Assembly (NCBI GenBank): GCA_026018925.1
Contig: JAKSZU010000008.1
Coordinates: 64,007,027-64,071,026, forward strand
Direction: 5' to 3'
Origin: Tupaia tana
Taxonomy: Eukaryota; Chordata; Mammalia; Scandentia; Tupaiidae
DNA length: 64,000 nt
Within the stretch, counting starts at the first letter, position 1. Every line of letters starts with the position of its first letter. The notes beneath the pieces are model-generated. The model did no database searches, was not told where the DNA came from, and saw only the letters and a program-made list of their open reading frames with translations. Both the position numbers and the translations under genes were made by a program. Positions 48,018 through 58,519 of this stretch are shown here, piece after piece.

Positions 48018-49554
48018 CTGCAATAGAACAACTGCTGTTAGTCCATGGTACCTTCATTTCTTCTTCCTGCCTTTGCTCCCTTGCCCTCTTCCTTACCACC
48101 CACCAAAGAGCATGCATAGACACCTAATGTGCCCCTGGCACTGGGCAGTGTTCTGGAAATCATAAAGATGGATAAATCATAATTCCTCATCCTCCAAAGC
48201 TCATAGCCTAGTTGATGAAACCAGGTTGTGAAAGTGAGAAATATCATTCCATTTATTAATTCACCTCTATACTTATTGAGCTTCTGTTGTTTATATATAA
48301 AGAAGCTGAGAGATGAAGCTAAAAGGCAAGCAGAGGGTGTATAACTGCACTTTGAACCTCAGCCTATACAATGAACATGCTTTAACAGTGCAGCATATGA
48401 AGGTCTTGCTTGGTCAGACGTGCATTTCATTACGTCACTTAACACTTCTTTCTAATTCCGGTTTTATGTTTCTCCTTCTATTTTGTGTGTCAGTCTTTCT
48501 CACTTTGATGAAATTTAACCCAATCAGGACACTCACTGCTTGACAGCCAGAGAAATTAAAGGCTGTACACCATGGCAATGAAGTGTGGCAGCAGAAACAA
48601 GTTAGGTGCTGGTGACAACACTGACCTGAGAACATCACATGTATATTTGGGGTACATTTATTAGCAATGCATCGAGAGGAGATCCCTGAACTCTCAGGAA
48701 ATCCATTGAAATCCTAATCCTTGATGCTAAAGTACTGCACATTACTCCCTTGAGCACATACAATTTTTGCTTTCCTGTAAGATAGACTTGAATATAGAAT
48801 ACTCCTCTAGTGCAGAAAGGTGCAGTGGATGGAGTCACTAAGGAATTCGCTCATGCTGAGGCACTGGTGGATTTCCTATTGCTAGGCTTAGGAATTTATT
48901 CATCCCTGGGGATGTAGGTATAATAGATTCAAATCCACCTGCAAAGAGACTAAGTCCTAAGGAGAATAAGAAGGACTCATAATAGTACCAGGGTTTTAAT
49001 GAGCCATAGACATCTTTTCTAACAGCAGAGAGATGCTTCTAACAGTTTATCTGTATTTTGCAGTCATATCAACATGAAGTCACGATAGTATTACTTCAGA
49101 AGTCTGAAACAATACCATTTAAAATTACTATTTTTATTTTAATTCACCCACTAGATAATTTGAAATGCATTAGAATACTACATTCTCATATTTTGAATTT
49201 TGCTATTCAAATTTTCAGATATTACTGAATTACTCATCACTGGCTTTAATGACCAATGAATATTAACATTGAGGTATAACTTCAGAAAATTATCTTCAAT
49301 TTCACCTTTATAAGACCTTTTTAGAAGACCCGACTTGATGTCTATATGGAATTACATTTACAAAATAAGTTGACAACGTATGAGGAGAAGCATAGTGTTT
49401 ACCTGGGAAAACAGTTTGCATTTAAAGATCAAATGTTCCAAACAATTTTATAAAAAACAAACAAGCAAACAAACAAACAAAACAAAGCAGGATGAATCTC
49501 TAGCAGATCACATGTGTTAATTCAGATACTCCTTAGAGAACAAAATAAGGTGGA

Positions 49555-49690
49555 TATGTAATTGTTATGTTATTTTACAGATGAGTAAGCTTAGGTACAA
49601 AGAGGAGGCTAATCTAGTACAAAGCTATGGAGCCACAATTGAAACCTTGGCTGTCTGGCTGGCCTCCTAAACACTCTTCTATAACATCTC
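49555..49690 (-). mobile_element. MIR-like SINE
   Basis: Reverse-oriented landmarks tattttacagatgagtaagc, aggtacaaagaggaggctaa, attgaaaccttggctgtctg. Diverged copy inside KCNV1 intron 2. Confidence 0.65.
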
Positions 49691-50294
49691 TCAATTTTCA
49701 TTTGTAACGAATGCTCAGACTATGTCTATATTTTTTGCTAAATGTAATGATTGAAGTAAAATGGCCTATTTATGCAATTGTTCATGTATTTTTAATCAAT
49801 TAAGATTTTAGTAATATTTTATGTTTATTTTAGAACTGGGAAAAACTATGAAGAGGTGACATTGTAGAAATCATTGTTAGTCTTCTTTTCTTTTGCTTCG
49901 AGAAAAGAATGTTGTCTTCACTGGGTGTTTTTAAATTGAATCCTGGGAAGAGTTTATAAATACTCAAAGAAACCATCCCATTATGTGTGTCAGAAAACAA
50001 AGAGTGGTACTTAAAAAAGTTGTTGGAAACCCCATTATCAAGGCCCTGGTATGTGAGAGTAGCTAGGAAAATACACTACCAAAATTGTGTTAGGATAAGT
50101 CCCAATTACTTCAAAGTGGTAGGGTTAAAAACAAAATCTCAAATCAAAAATTAGTTTTTTCCAAAATGAATAAGGAGAGACCACTACCACTAATGTCATT
50201 TAGAGGGACTATGTATATAGTGGAGGGAATAAAGTGAGAGTAGGAATCTCTAGCCATCTTGTTTGCACTAATAGGTAATTTTATTAATATGATG

Positions 50295-50415
50295 GTCTTC
50301 AAAAAGCTTATGAAAAATGTATTTTATGAAAAACTAGGCATAACTTCAAAATTTTTTTGTAGATAAACAAACTTATACTTCATAGTCACTTTCCACAAAC
50401 TTTTTAAAGCCCCCT
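50295..50415. mobile_element. Palindromic MITE, family 1, copy 2
   Basis: Left ggtcttcaaaaagcttatga; right cacaaactttttaaagcccc; the ends are inverted repeats. Inside KCNV1 intron 2. Confidence 0.75.
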
Positions 50416-50458
50416 TTTGTGTATTTTATCCCGTATGTATCAACATGGCAACTTACTC

Positions 50459-50608
50459 CAGTATTCCTCAAAGTGTGGACCAAGAAAGGTCTACATTGAA
50501 ATCACCTGTGAGCTTGTTAAAATGTATACTTCTGGATCCTACTTCAAATACTAAAATATGACTCTGGGATTTGAGGCTCAGAATCCACATTTCAGCACAC
50601 TTGTCTGG
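50459..50608 (+). mobile_element. MER5A-like hAT MITE
   Basis: cagtattcctcaaagtgtgg, gaaatcacctgtgagcttgt, taaaatgtatacttctggat, gactctgggatttgaggctc and gaatccacatttcagcac follow the MER5A course. The 3' inverted repeat is lost. Confidence 0.78.
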
Positions 50609-50938
50609 AGATTATTTTTTTTATTAACATCTAGCATAAGGTAATGCATATGTACTCCAAAATGTCCAAGAGCTGCAGTGTCAGACACCGAAAATCATTT
50701 CTGACAGAGATGGAAGAACTATCTTTAATCAGTCTGTGTGATTTCCACTTACACTGAATATAATTTCTAAGTACAGTTGTATATGTGAGTGTGTGTCTAT
50801 GTCTGTAAAGATTTTTCTTGGGAATGTTTGTTAGATTTTCGAGGGCTCTACAACACACAAACAACAAAGAAATTGCTGTTAACCTCTGTCTCCCATGGAT
50901 GCGAAGTTTGGAAACAGAAAATCATCAGATAATTACTT

Positions 50939-51060
50939 TTTTTTTTTTTCCAGACAGGGTCGTGGTATGTTTCCCAGGCAAACCTGCAACCCCGTAACCT
51001 CCTGCCTCAGTCTCCTGAATTACTGGATTTACAGGCACACAAATGCCATGCCTGGCCTTT
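50939..51060 (-). mobile_element. 7SL-derived monomer (FLAM/FAM-like)
   Basis: After a T tail, ccagacagggtcgtggtatg, ttcccaggcaaacctgcaac, cctcctgcctcagtctcctg, aattactggatttacaggca and aatgccatgcctggcc run in the order of the reverse of a 7SL-derived monomer. No second arm is present, so it is not a dimeric Alu. Confidence 0.8.
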
Positions 51061-51282
51061 AGGTTGGACTGGAACCCAACTAGGCCAAAGGAAAATATTT
51101 TAAACGCTTCTTCTAAAACTACGGAAAGGATTCCAGCACCTGGTCGAATCTATGCATGGCCAGGAAAGGCTCTCAAGGGATCACTTTCCCACCTGCTAAG
51201 GAATATATGTGGCCAGCACTTCTAGGACACAAAAGAGAAACTGGAATATATTCCAATATGTCATATGTAAATTATGTAAACA

Positions 51283-51415
51283 AGGTAAAAAGTTCATGGA
51301 AAATGTGTATTATTAAAAAACATCTGTGCATGGATTTCGAATGTTTTTGCACCAAAATAAACTTGTATTTTAATTGTATTTTTTCCACCAACTTTTTGAA
51401 GTCCCTCAATGTATC
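51283..51415. mobile_element. Palindromic MITE, family 1, copy 3
   Basis: Left gtaaaaagttcatggaaaat; centre gcatggatttcgaatgtttt and tgcaccaaaataaacttgta; right accaactttttgaagtccct. Inside KCNV1 intron 2. Confidence 0.77.
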
Positions 51416-51729
51416 TTTTTATGTATCATGTATGCATGCCTTGTCTAGACTCTTCTAGAAGCAGAGTGTCTTTAATTTTTGTGCATCTTCTGGGCATTGG
51501 AAAAAGCAAAACAAAACAAAACTGATGTTCACAAATGATCAAATGGTTCCTGAATGTATTATGGAGTTAAAATGTATGATAGGCATCTTCTCCTCTATAC
51601 TTCTGATAATAATTTTCAGGTTTTGGGTCTCAATACCTCTTCAGAGGTCATGGCTGGCTAAAGCATGGGAGCTAGTTATTCCGAATATAGATTGAAAGTT
51701 ACTTTCCTGTGCTATGGTCATATCACTAA

Positions 51730-52250
51730 TGCTTACAAACAATAGCATATTAAAAGTGCTCAAAAACTGATGATTGAATTGAAAAACTGTGGCATATGTA
51801 CATTATGGAATATTACTCACCCATAAGGAACAATGAGATGCTGTGATTTGAAACAAAGTGAATGAATATAGAAGATTCAATGCTAAGTGAAGTAAGCCAG
51901 ATTCTGAAAGACAAATACTGTACGTTCCCACTCGATATATACTGAATATCTGCACTGTATGGCAGAAAGGGAAAAAATTGAAAATACAATGGTAGGGAAG
52001 ACAAGTGCAGACACCAGAGTGTAGGGGAGGAGGTGAGTGAATAGCAGATGGTAGATGAGAGGGGCTCAGAAAGAAGAATTTAACAAACATAAGAAAGTCA
52101 AATTCTCTGATTAGAATGACGTATATGGTAATATCCTTGATTTGATTTTCATGTGCTACATGTATAGTCTGAAAAGCCATATTGTGTGGCATGGAGAAGA
52201 ACACTAATTAAATACAAATAAGAAATTAAAAAATTAAAAATAACAACTAA
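51730..52250 (+). mobile_element. L1 3' end, antisense to KCNV1
   Basis: Remnant of ORF2 3' end (acattatggaatattactca, aatgctaagtgaagtaagcc, gaaagacaaatactgtacg) followed by 3' UTR and an A-rich end near 52250. It is 5'-truncated and lies in intron 2, opposite to the gene. Confidence 0.8.
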
Positions 52251-52286
52251 AAGACGTAATAAAAGACGTGAATGAATTGTGAGTAC

Positions 52287-52816
52287 CTGTGGAGTGTCTG
52301 CCCAGCTTTAGCATGCGCAGAGCCCTGAGCAGTCTCAAAACCTGGACGATGCGCCCCACGTTTTCCAGCTCCTGTGTGGTCTCACTTCCACTCAGGCTCT
52401 CTACTAGAAGAGTGATGTAGAAGGGCAAGATGGCCAGGAGATCTATGACGTTGGGCACCTTTCTCAGGAAGCGGCACCGGTCCCGCACACACAGGAAGCG
52501 CAGGACAAACTCCCCAGTGAACCAGCTAATGCACACATACTCAAGGATTTCCAGCAACTGCAGGTCCAGCCAGCTCAGCTCAGCTGACATCAGTGCCATG
52601 TTGACAATGGACACCACCACGAAGATGATGGAGATGATGCCAAAGATTCTGGCAGCTGTGCAAGACCCAGGCTTCTCCAGGATATTCCAGAGCTTCTGAC
52701 GGACAGTGGGACAAGGCCCTTGTGAGAAGTCCTGTTCACTCTCATGTTGACTGTCCTGGTCTTCTGTGTCCTTCTTAAAGTCTAAAGTTTCACTCAACTC
52801 CTTTCTTCTGAAGTAT
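52287..52816 (-). CDS. KCNV1: KCNV1 (Kv8.1), coding exon 2: linker, S1-S4
   Basis: Middle coding exon, 530 nt, residues 157 (split) to 334 (split). It starts after an AAAAG acceptor, and joining to exon 1 restores CRDRYFRRK across the junction. It ends with cactccacag before a GT donor. It encodes an acidic T1-S1 linker (about 165-190), S1 (about 212-233), S2 (about 243-265), S3 (about 277-296) and the voltage sensor S4, with basic residues at positions R312, R318, R321, R324, K327 and R330 in RIVQVLRLLRALRMLKLGR. The S4-S5 linker is split by the intron at the codon for G334. Both flanking introns obey GT-AG. Confidence 0.97.
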
Positions 52817-53632
52817 CTTTTAGAGAAGACAACTTGGTGATTAGTCTAACTTTTTATTTATTTATTTTTAAATACAGAAGTAGAAGAGAATTAAATTGGG
52901 CAATGAGGTCATACTTTTCAATAGTCTATTCACATTTTACTTAGTTGTCCTCTGCTCCCACATTATTCATAATTTCTTACGTAGTCTATGACTGTTAAGA
53001 ATGACTTTCTTGGTAGAACTTCATACTAAAGAATTTATTTATAGTAAAGCTACTTTGGATTTATGCATTTTATTGCTTAGTGTTTGGTAACAAAACAATG
53101 CTTGTGATATGGAACTTTTTTAAATGTGGAAAGAAAAGGTATTCATGAAGAAATGGTAGTAATCATAGATAACAGCAAAATCACCCTCAAAATCCCACAC
53201 TCACTCAGTCAAGGGATCGACTTGCTATCTTCAGTGTTTAACAGTTCTGCACCCAAGTTTTTTAAAGTGACTGTCCTAGGTGTGATGAACGATAATGCTC
53301 CACACCAAAACTTTCATCTCAATCCCTGCATTTTGGAACACAGCTTGCCGAATTCATTCATTCAGTCACCAAGTATTTATCATGAGCCTGAACTTCCTCA
53401 CCATATACAAGACATTATTATACACTCACTCGAAAAAGGGGACAAGAAGGTTGAAAAAGTTCCATTCTGAAAGTTGACTTTAATCATTGCCAGCTCCTCC
53501 CTCCACCCCACCTTTCTGCCCAGAAGTGACCACACCTGTTCTTAGGCCTGGGTTCAGCATAGTTTGTGTAAAGCCTCAGACCTGTACCTGTGCATCCCCT
53601 ACCCGCCCAGCCACCACTTGTCTCCCGAGTAC
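52817..53632 (-). other. KCNV1: KCNV1 intron 1
   Basis: An 816-bp intron with donor GTACTC next to exon 1 and acceptor AAAAG at exon 2. No recognised repeats apart from a short ATTT run near 52855. Confidence 0.92.
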
Positions 53633-54102
53633 CTGTCCCTGCAGCAAGAGTCGATGCTGAGTTCGTCGATGCCCCAGTACTGGATCTCCTGAAGGAAGGA
53701 CAGGGCACACAGCTGCTCCATGACGTGCAGGCGGCCGGTGCGGTAGTAGTGCAGGACATAGCGGAACGCCTGCGAGCTTCGGTCAAAGAAGTACTCGTTG
53801 TCTACCGGGTTGGCGTCGTCGCAGAGCTCCAGAGGGCTGGGCACGGCGGCCAGGCCACCGGGGCGGCGGTAGGAGGCCACCACCACTGCCAGTTTGCCAA
53901 GGCGCGTGTGCGGGAAACAAGAAAGCACCTGCTGCGAGAGCACAAAGCGGCTGCCGCCCACGTTGACCGTGAAGCAGTCTCCCAGCGCCAAGGGCTCCCC
54001 TTCGCCCTCGCTGCAGAAGACGCTGGACTCCAGGGAGGAGAGGGAGTCGCTGTGCAGCAGAGGAGAGCCCGGCGGCACCCGGCGGCGACAAGGCAGCTCC
54101 AT
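53633..54102 (-). CDS. KCNV1: KCNV1 (Kv8.1), coding exon 1: N-terminus and T1 domain
   Basis: First coding exon, 470 nt, residues 1-156 plus two bases of codon 157. The start ATG (54102-54100) has a strong context (agaATGg: A at -3, G at +4) and begins MELPCRRRVP. The T1/BTB tetramerisation domain spans about residues 43-153 with NVGGSRFVLS, FFDRSSQAF, YRTGRLH and the Zn-site region CCRD at its end. T1 decides which Kv subunits co-assemble. The donor is gacag|gtactc. The frame stays open upstream to an ATG at 54288 (62 more residues, R/P/G-rich), but I chose the inner start because the upstream part looks like untranslated CpG-island sequence. Confidence 0.95.
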
Positions 54103-54894
54103 TCTGGCTGCTGCTGTCTGAGCGCACCGCGAAGTTGAGGACAGGCCAGAAGTCTGGGACCCGCGAGGGCGGTGGCACGGTCGCTGTGGTCGGCCGGGCT
54201 TTCCCGGACTTCGGGGTGGGGGGTGCCTCCCACCGGAGCACCCCGGCTCTCTCCACCCTGTGTGTGTTCTCCCGCCCGCGACTAGCACGCCGGGAGTGCG
54301 CTGCAGCAGGGCGCGAGCGAAAGAGCGAGGAGGCTGGTAGGAGAGGGGGTCGCGGAAGGAAAACGCTCAGGTGCAGTCCAAGACAGGAACAGGTCCAGGA
54401 CACGCTGCCGCTCGCGGTGGCCCTTCCCAGACTTCTGCACCCACACTTTGTAATTGAGACCCCCCAGCCCGGGAGGTGCGCGCTTTGAATGCCTCGCTGC
54501 TACTTGGTGGGTGGAGGGGTTGGGTAAAGAGAGAGGACGATCTAGGGTGGGGAGAAGAAAGAGACCTGAAGATGACTTTGGGCCGAAAGCAAGGAAGGGG
54601 GGTGGTGAGGCCGTCCTGGTCACTGGAGACCAGAAGGAAAAGTTCAGAGCAGCAGAGGTGTTGGTAACCGGGTCTGAGTCCCTGCCAACACGATGATTTC
54701 CATTCCTCCCTCTTCTTTCTCTGCAGCAGCTTCACAGGCCTCCCCGGGCGTGTTCTCCGGGGGTGTGAGCACGTGGTGGAGGGTGCTCCAGGCGACCCCG
54801 GCGCACCGTTTCCTCCCAACTCGCTCGCATGCTAGTCTGATCGTCACTCACGCTCCATTTTCTTCTCCCTCCTCCCTTAGGTTTTGACCTTCTG

Positions 54895-54960
54895 GTTCAA
54901 AAATAAGAATAATTAATAATGACTTTTAATTGAACTGCTAATGAGTCATTAAGAACTAGA
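54895..54960. promoter_or_regulatory. AT-rich motif cluster with AP-1 site
   Basis: A sharp AT-rich island inside the CpG island, with several homeodomain-type cores (taattaataatg, ttaattgaa, gctaatgag) and a perfect AP-1/TRE TGAGTCA at 54942-54948. It lies about 800-850 bp upstream of the KCNV1 start codon. Function is an inference. Confidence 0.4.
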
Positions 54961-55533
54961 GAGCACCCCTGCTCACTCCCACCCCGTTAGGTGTCCACCG
55001 CGTGTGAAGACATTTGGCACTCCTGTCCCTGCAAGTTTCCCGGAGAGCAGATGTTTTGGACCCGTTCCCAGCGCACAGCGGAGCTCCCATTTTAGAAGGG
55101 AAGGCAGGAAGAAGGCATCGAACAGGCGCGGGCTGGGGCGGGAGTTCAAATAGTAAGGAAGCCTCGGTAGCCAGGTGTCGCTGTCCAGGTGAGGCTGGAC
55201 GTGGACCCCCACCCGGCCCTTCAGAGCTGAGCCTGGCGGACCTGTTGGATTCGGCGGGGAGCTTGGTGGTGGGAGTGAAGGACAAGCGACTCACCTGCAG
55301 CTCCTGGCACATCTGGGCTGAGCTCAGCCAGCACGACTGGTAACGTGGCCTCCGGTTGATACTCCAGTCTACTAGTGAGGTCTGATTGGACAGGTCCGGG
55401 GTGAAAACTCTGCTTACAGCTGAGCGCTTTGCCAGCTCTGGCCGCCTCGCCTCTCAGCCACCCTCCTCCACCCAGCTCCTGGCCCCTCGCTCCGGAGGAG
55501 CTTGCCGCCCCCGCCCGCGCTAGCTCCAGCCCG

Positions 55534-55551
55534 CCCCCCCCCCCCCCCCCG
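55534..55551. repeat. Poly(C) run in the CpG island
   Basis: About 16-18 consecutive C residues at the outer edge of the KCNV1 promoter region. On the gene's strand it is a G-run that could form a quadruplex. Confidence 0.85.
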
Positions 55552-55640
55552 CAGCTCCCTGCACCCGCCGAGGGGGTGGAAGGTGGGGAGGGAGGGAAGT
55601 GAGACCGAGGGAGGAAGTGAGGCGCTCCGTGACACTGAAT

Positions 55641-56120
55641 ATTATATTCATCTTGAAGACACTTGAAGAATTATTTCTTTTTGAATCTCATTTTCTCAAC
55701 CAGTATCCTCACAAATGCTCACTAGCAAAATTTCCAAATGCATCAGCGTGCTAAACTTGGGGTCGGGTCGAGGCAGTCGTAATTGCTGTTCTGTGTGGCA
55801 GTGTTCTCATCATCTTCAGCAAGAGTCTTTGGGCCTCGCATTGTTTTTCTGAAGTCTTTGCCAGAGAGAGGGAACCACCCTCATCTTGGTTGGTTTCTAG
55901 TAAGTAGTTTTAGAAAGTGTAAACCACACAGGGAGATAAACAGGTAGTTTGATTCAATAGGAGAGTTTTTTCTGAGACTGGACTGAGAAGGAGCTTTTTA
56001 GCTCTGACTCTGCCAACTGGGTGTGAGACCTCTAGCTGTGTTTTACTTCATGGATCTCAATGCCTTCTTCAGCAAAATTTCAAGTTTTCATAAAAACACC
56101 TAACGTGTCGTGGGTGTTTA
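55641..56120. other. Upstream flank, nothing recognised
   Basis: Moderate GC, no repeat family, no coding signal. Possibly unique regulatory DNA. Confidence 0.35.
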
Positions 56121-56129
56121 TTACTTATG

Positions 56130-56285
56130 ACAGGAAATATTGCAGGGTCTCTTCTCTTACCGTGCTCTATTTACTCATTTTGCAAAAGGGGAAACAGGCA
56201 CAGAGAAATGGGGTGATTTACTAAGAGTCACACTGTCTAAATTGAAACCCAAGATTAAATATCAGAGGCTGTCCTCATAAACAAA
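56130..56285 (-). mobile_element. MIR-like SINE
   Basis: Reverse-oriented ctcattttgcaaaaggggaa, cacagagaaatggggtgatt and agagtcacactgtctaa match the MIR 3' half. Confidence 0.6.
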
Positions 56286-56355
56286 ATTCTTGGAAAATAG
56301 CATGTTTATTGAATTTTTTTTCCTTTAAGAAGAGAGTCAGAAATTAGCACTTTTT

Positions 56356-56603
56356 TGTGGAGAGACTTTTGCTATAGGGTACGTGCGCTTGCCAGAAAGA
56401 CAGAGACAGAGAGACAGAATGTGAGAAATCACCCCCCGGGGGGTTGGCCATGCCTCAATCCCTTCTCCTCCATTCTCCTCTCAGGATCTTGGGCACGCAT
56501 GCACACACGCCTGGCGTGAATTTAAGCCACCAGGTCCAGGACTCGAATCATGGTCAACTACATGGGAGTTCAGCGACATAGCCATTACGATAACTGCTGG
56601 TCC
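56356..56603 (-). mobile_element. tRNA-derived SINE, long type
   Basis: Complete reversed copy with a short T tail. Flanks cagaaattagcac (56338-56350) and cagaaattagcat (56604-56616) form the target-site duplication. First SINE upstream of KCNV1. Confidence 0.92.
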
Positions 56604-56792
56604 CAGAAATTAGCATTTTTGACAGTGTCTCAGTGTGTTGCCAACCTCTTGCCCTAGCTCCCCAATTGGTTGAAACTGCAGATGCAGTTGAACTTAGGTG
56701 CTGAGGTTACCTGGAGGACAAGCCCAAGCCTCCCTTGCAACTTCCAGCCCCCCAAGCAGTGGCTTGTAACATTAGGGCAAGCTCATTTTTTA
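56604..56792. other. Possible 7SL-like fragment
   Basis: gacagtgtctcagtgtgttgcc loosely recalls the reverse of a 7SL-derived monomer, but the following sequence does not fit, so the assignment is weak. Confidence 0.3.
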
Positions 56793-56937
56793 AAAAAATA
56801 ATTAATTAATTAATTAATTAAAATTGACCAGAGAGAGAAAGAGAGAGAGAGCAAGAGAGAAAGCTGCCAGGTCAGGGACTCGAACCGTGGCCGGCCATGT
56901 GGAAGTCCAGCATCCCATGATACCACTTGCCAGCCCC
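56793..56937 (-). mobile_element. tRNA-derived SINE, short type
   Basis: (AATT)n-rich tail at about 56799-56822, aaattgaccagagagagaaa, agctgccaggtcagggactc, reversed head ending in ataccacttgccagccccc. Confidence 0.88.
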
Positions 56938-57059
56938 CATTTTTATTGGTTTTTAACTAAATCAAAGAGCTTTTTGTTTGTTGGTACATTGCTTTTGCTT
57001 TGTTTTGTATTTGGGCAAGTTTCTAAAGATGGGCAGGAATTTAATGAGATACTTCCCCG

Positions 57060-57185
57060 ATCTTTCGAAAAAGGTATATTGAGCAATCACTGTGCACCAG
57101 TCTCTATTCTAGGTGCTAAAGAAACATCAGAGAGAAAACAGACGAGATCCCAGTCCTTGGGGAACATACGGTTATCCTGAGAATA
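57060..57185 (+). mobile_element. Ancient mammalian interspersed repeat
   Basis: tattgagcaatcactgtgca, ctctattctaggtgctaaag and ttggggaacatacggttat match the same old repeat class as 19256-19620. Confidence 0.5.
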
Positions 57186-58515
57186 AAAACATCTTCATTG
57201 AAAAAATTTTGAAAGTATAATAGGTTTTAGTTCTTTTGACAACTATCAGTTTGATGAACTTTTGCCTCTATGTAGATCTCTTCCGTGCATAAATTATGGA
57301 GAAGCTGAAATTTTCCCAGTAAATAGATCCCCATTATGTTTAGGTATTGTGTTATTTTTTAAGCTAGCAGAGTTTTCATGTACACAGAAGGAAACGCTCT
57401 TTTATTATCTCTATTGTAAATTGTGTATTGAAAAAGACAAAAATCCATAGTTCTGTTCAGCCCTTTTTGTTTATTATAATAAGCAATGAATGTCCACACT
57501 AATTTATAGATTATGGTGTTGAAAGAGAAAAAAAGAGAAAAACTTTTAGAGAATGACAGCCTTTGGCAGGGAGGGAGATCTTACACAGGGTAACCAGAGG
57601 TTAGCAAAAGGTAACTGGAGTTTTCAGGTCGCCTTTATTGCCACCAAGCCCCTGAACCTCAGTTGTGAGAAGTGATATTCTGTAGAAGTAGTTATTACAT
57701 CTCGTGCCAGGCACTTTGCTAAGTGTCTGGGTTCTCACAAAGATCTTATAAAATAAACGTCGTAAGCAATCCTTAGTTACAGATTCAATTTCAATACTCA
57801 CAGGCACTAAGTTTCTACCTTATGTAGTGAAAGCATAAAGGAGTCTATGAAGGTCTGGAATCAAGGATGTTTCTGACTGCAAAATCTATATCAATGGCTA
57901 AAAGCTTAAATTGGGATCCATTGTAATTACAACAATTTGCACGTATTAGGCAATCATGACTAGTAAGATGATGAGTGTCAACTGGGAATTTATAAGCATA
58001 AATGACCCATTTTAATGTATAGAGTGTCCTGAGCAATAAAAATCCCCACCTTATTTTCCATCCCATTCCCTCTATCTATTGAATACCCTCTCTTTTTGCT
58101 TGCCCAGGTTTAAATCAGAAACCTCACTGAGAAGCATAGGGTAAACAAGAAAGGAAATATGTTGATTCAAAGAATACATTTGTGACCCCTGGTCCTGAAC
58201 TGATGTATACCCTGAGGTGTATCAAGAAGTGAAAGGTGAATTGTTGATAAGTAGTTGCAGGGTGGTGAGGTCTCGCTTTCCATTTCATTCCTATATTGCA
58301 TGGGAGGAATGTGATTGTCAGGAAGGAGGTTGTGCAGTACTGCAATGTGAATATCTGATCATCTAACGGCTTTGAGTGTAATTCCTAGTCGTGAGATGTT
58401 ATATTCAGATGATTTTCTATTATAAGTCTTGATCTTAAATACTGTACTACTTTTTGTCTTCACTTATCAAATCTACCAAATATTGATTTTAAATATTGAA
58501 AATCCAGCTACAACT
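57186..58515. other. Upstream intergenic, nothing recognised
   Basis: No SINE or coding signal. 57680-57745 (tctcgtgccaggcactttgc) may be a trace of an old repeat. Confidence 0.35.
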
Positions 58516-58519
58516 ACTG

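Larger units (their letters stand above)
48018..52286 (-). other. KCNV1: KCNV1 intron 2
   Basis: The 4.27-kb intron starts with GTACTC at the exon 2 end and finishes with TTGCAG before exon 3. It holds a MIR, two MITEs, a MER5A-like element, a 7SL monomer and an L1 3' end, but no tRNA-derived SINE. The stretch 48018-49550 shows no recognised repeat or coding signal. Confidence 0.93.
53590..55640. promoter_or_regulatory. KCNV1: CpG-rich promoter region of KCNV1
   Basis: GC- and CpG-dense sequence over exon 1 and about 1.5 kb upstream of the start codon, in an otherwise AT-rich, CpG-poor window. GC-box-like motifs ggggcggg (about 55135-55142) and ccccgccc (about 55509-55516) occur. No convincing TATA box is visible, as is usual for CpG promoters. 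The transcription start cannot be set from sequence. Measures such as observed/expected CpG were not computed. Confidence 0.8.

Noticed and set aside
53590-54138. 182-residue plus-strand open frame across KCNV1 exon 1
   Set aside because: It is the antisense of the T1-encoding exon and GC-rich promoter. The opposite strand has a recognised protein family.
53783-54403. 206- and 143-residue minus-strand frames overlapping exon 1
   Set aside because: They are other frames of the same CpG island, rich in A, P, R and G, and lack the T1 motifs present in the true frame.
55180-55240. Partial REST/NRSF-like text (gctgtccaggtgaggctgg) upstream of a neuronal gene
   Set aside because: Only the CTGTCC half fits. 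The GGTGCTGAA half is missing, so it is not a convincing RE1 site.
54135-55343. Several 100-150 residue frames upstream of exon 1
   Set aside because: High GC lowers stop frequency. No domain, no consistent Kozak or splice context was seen.
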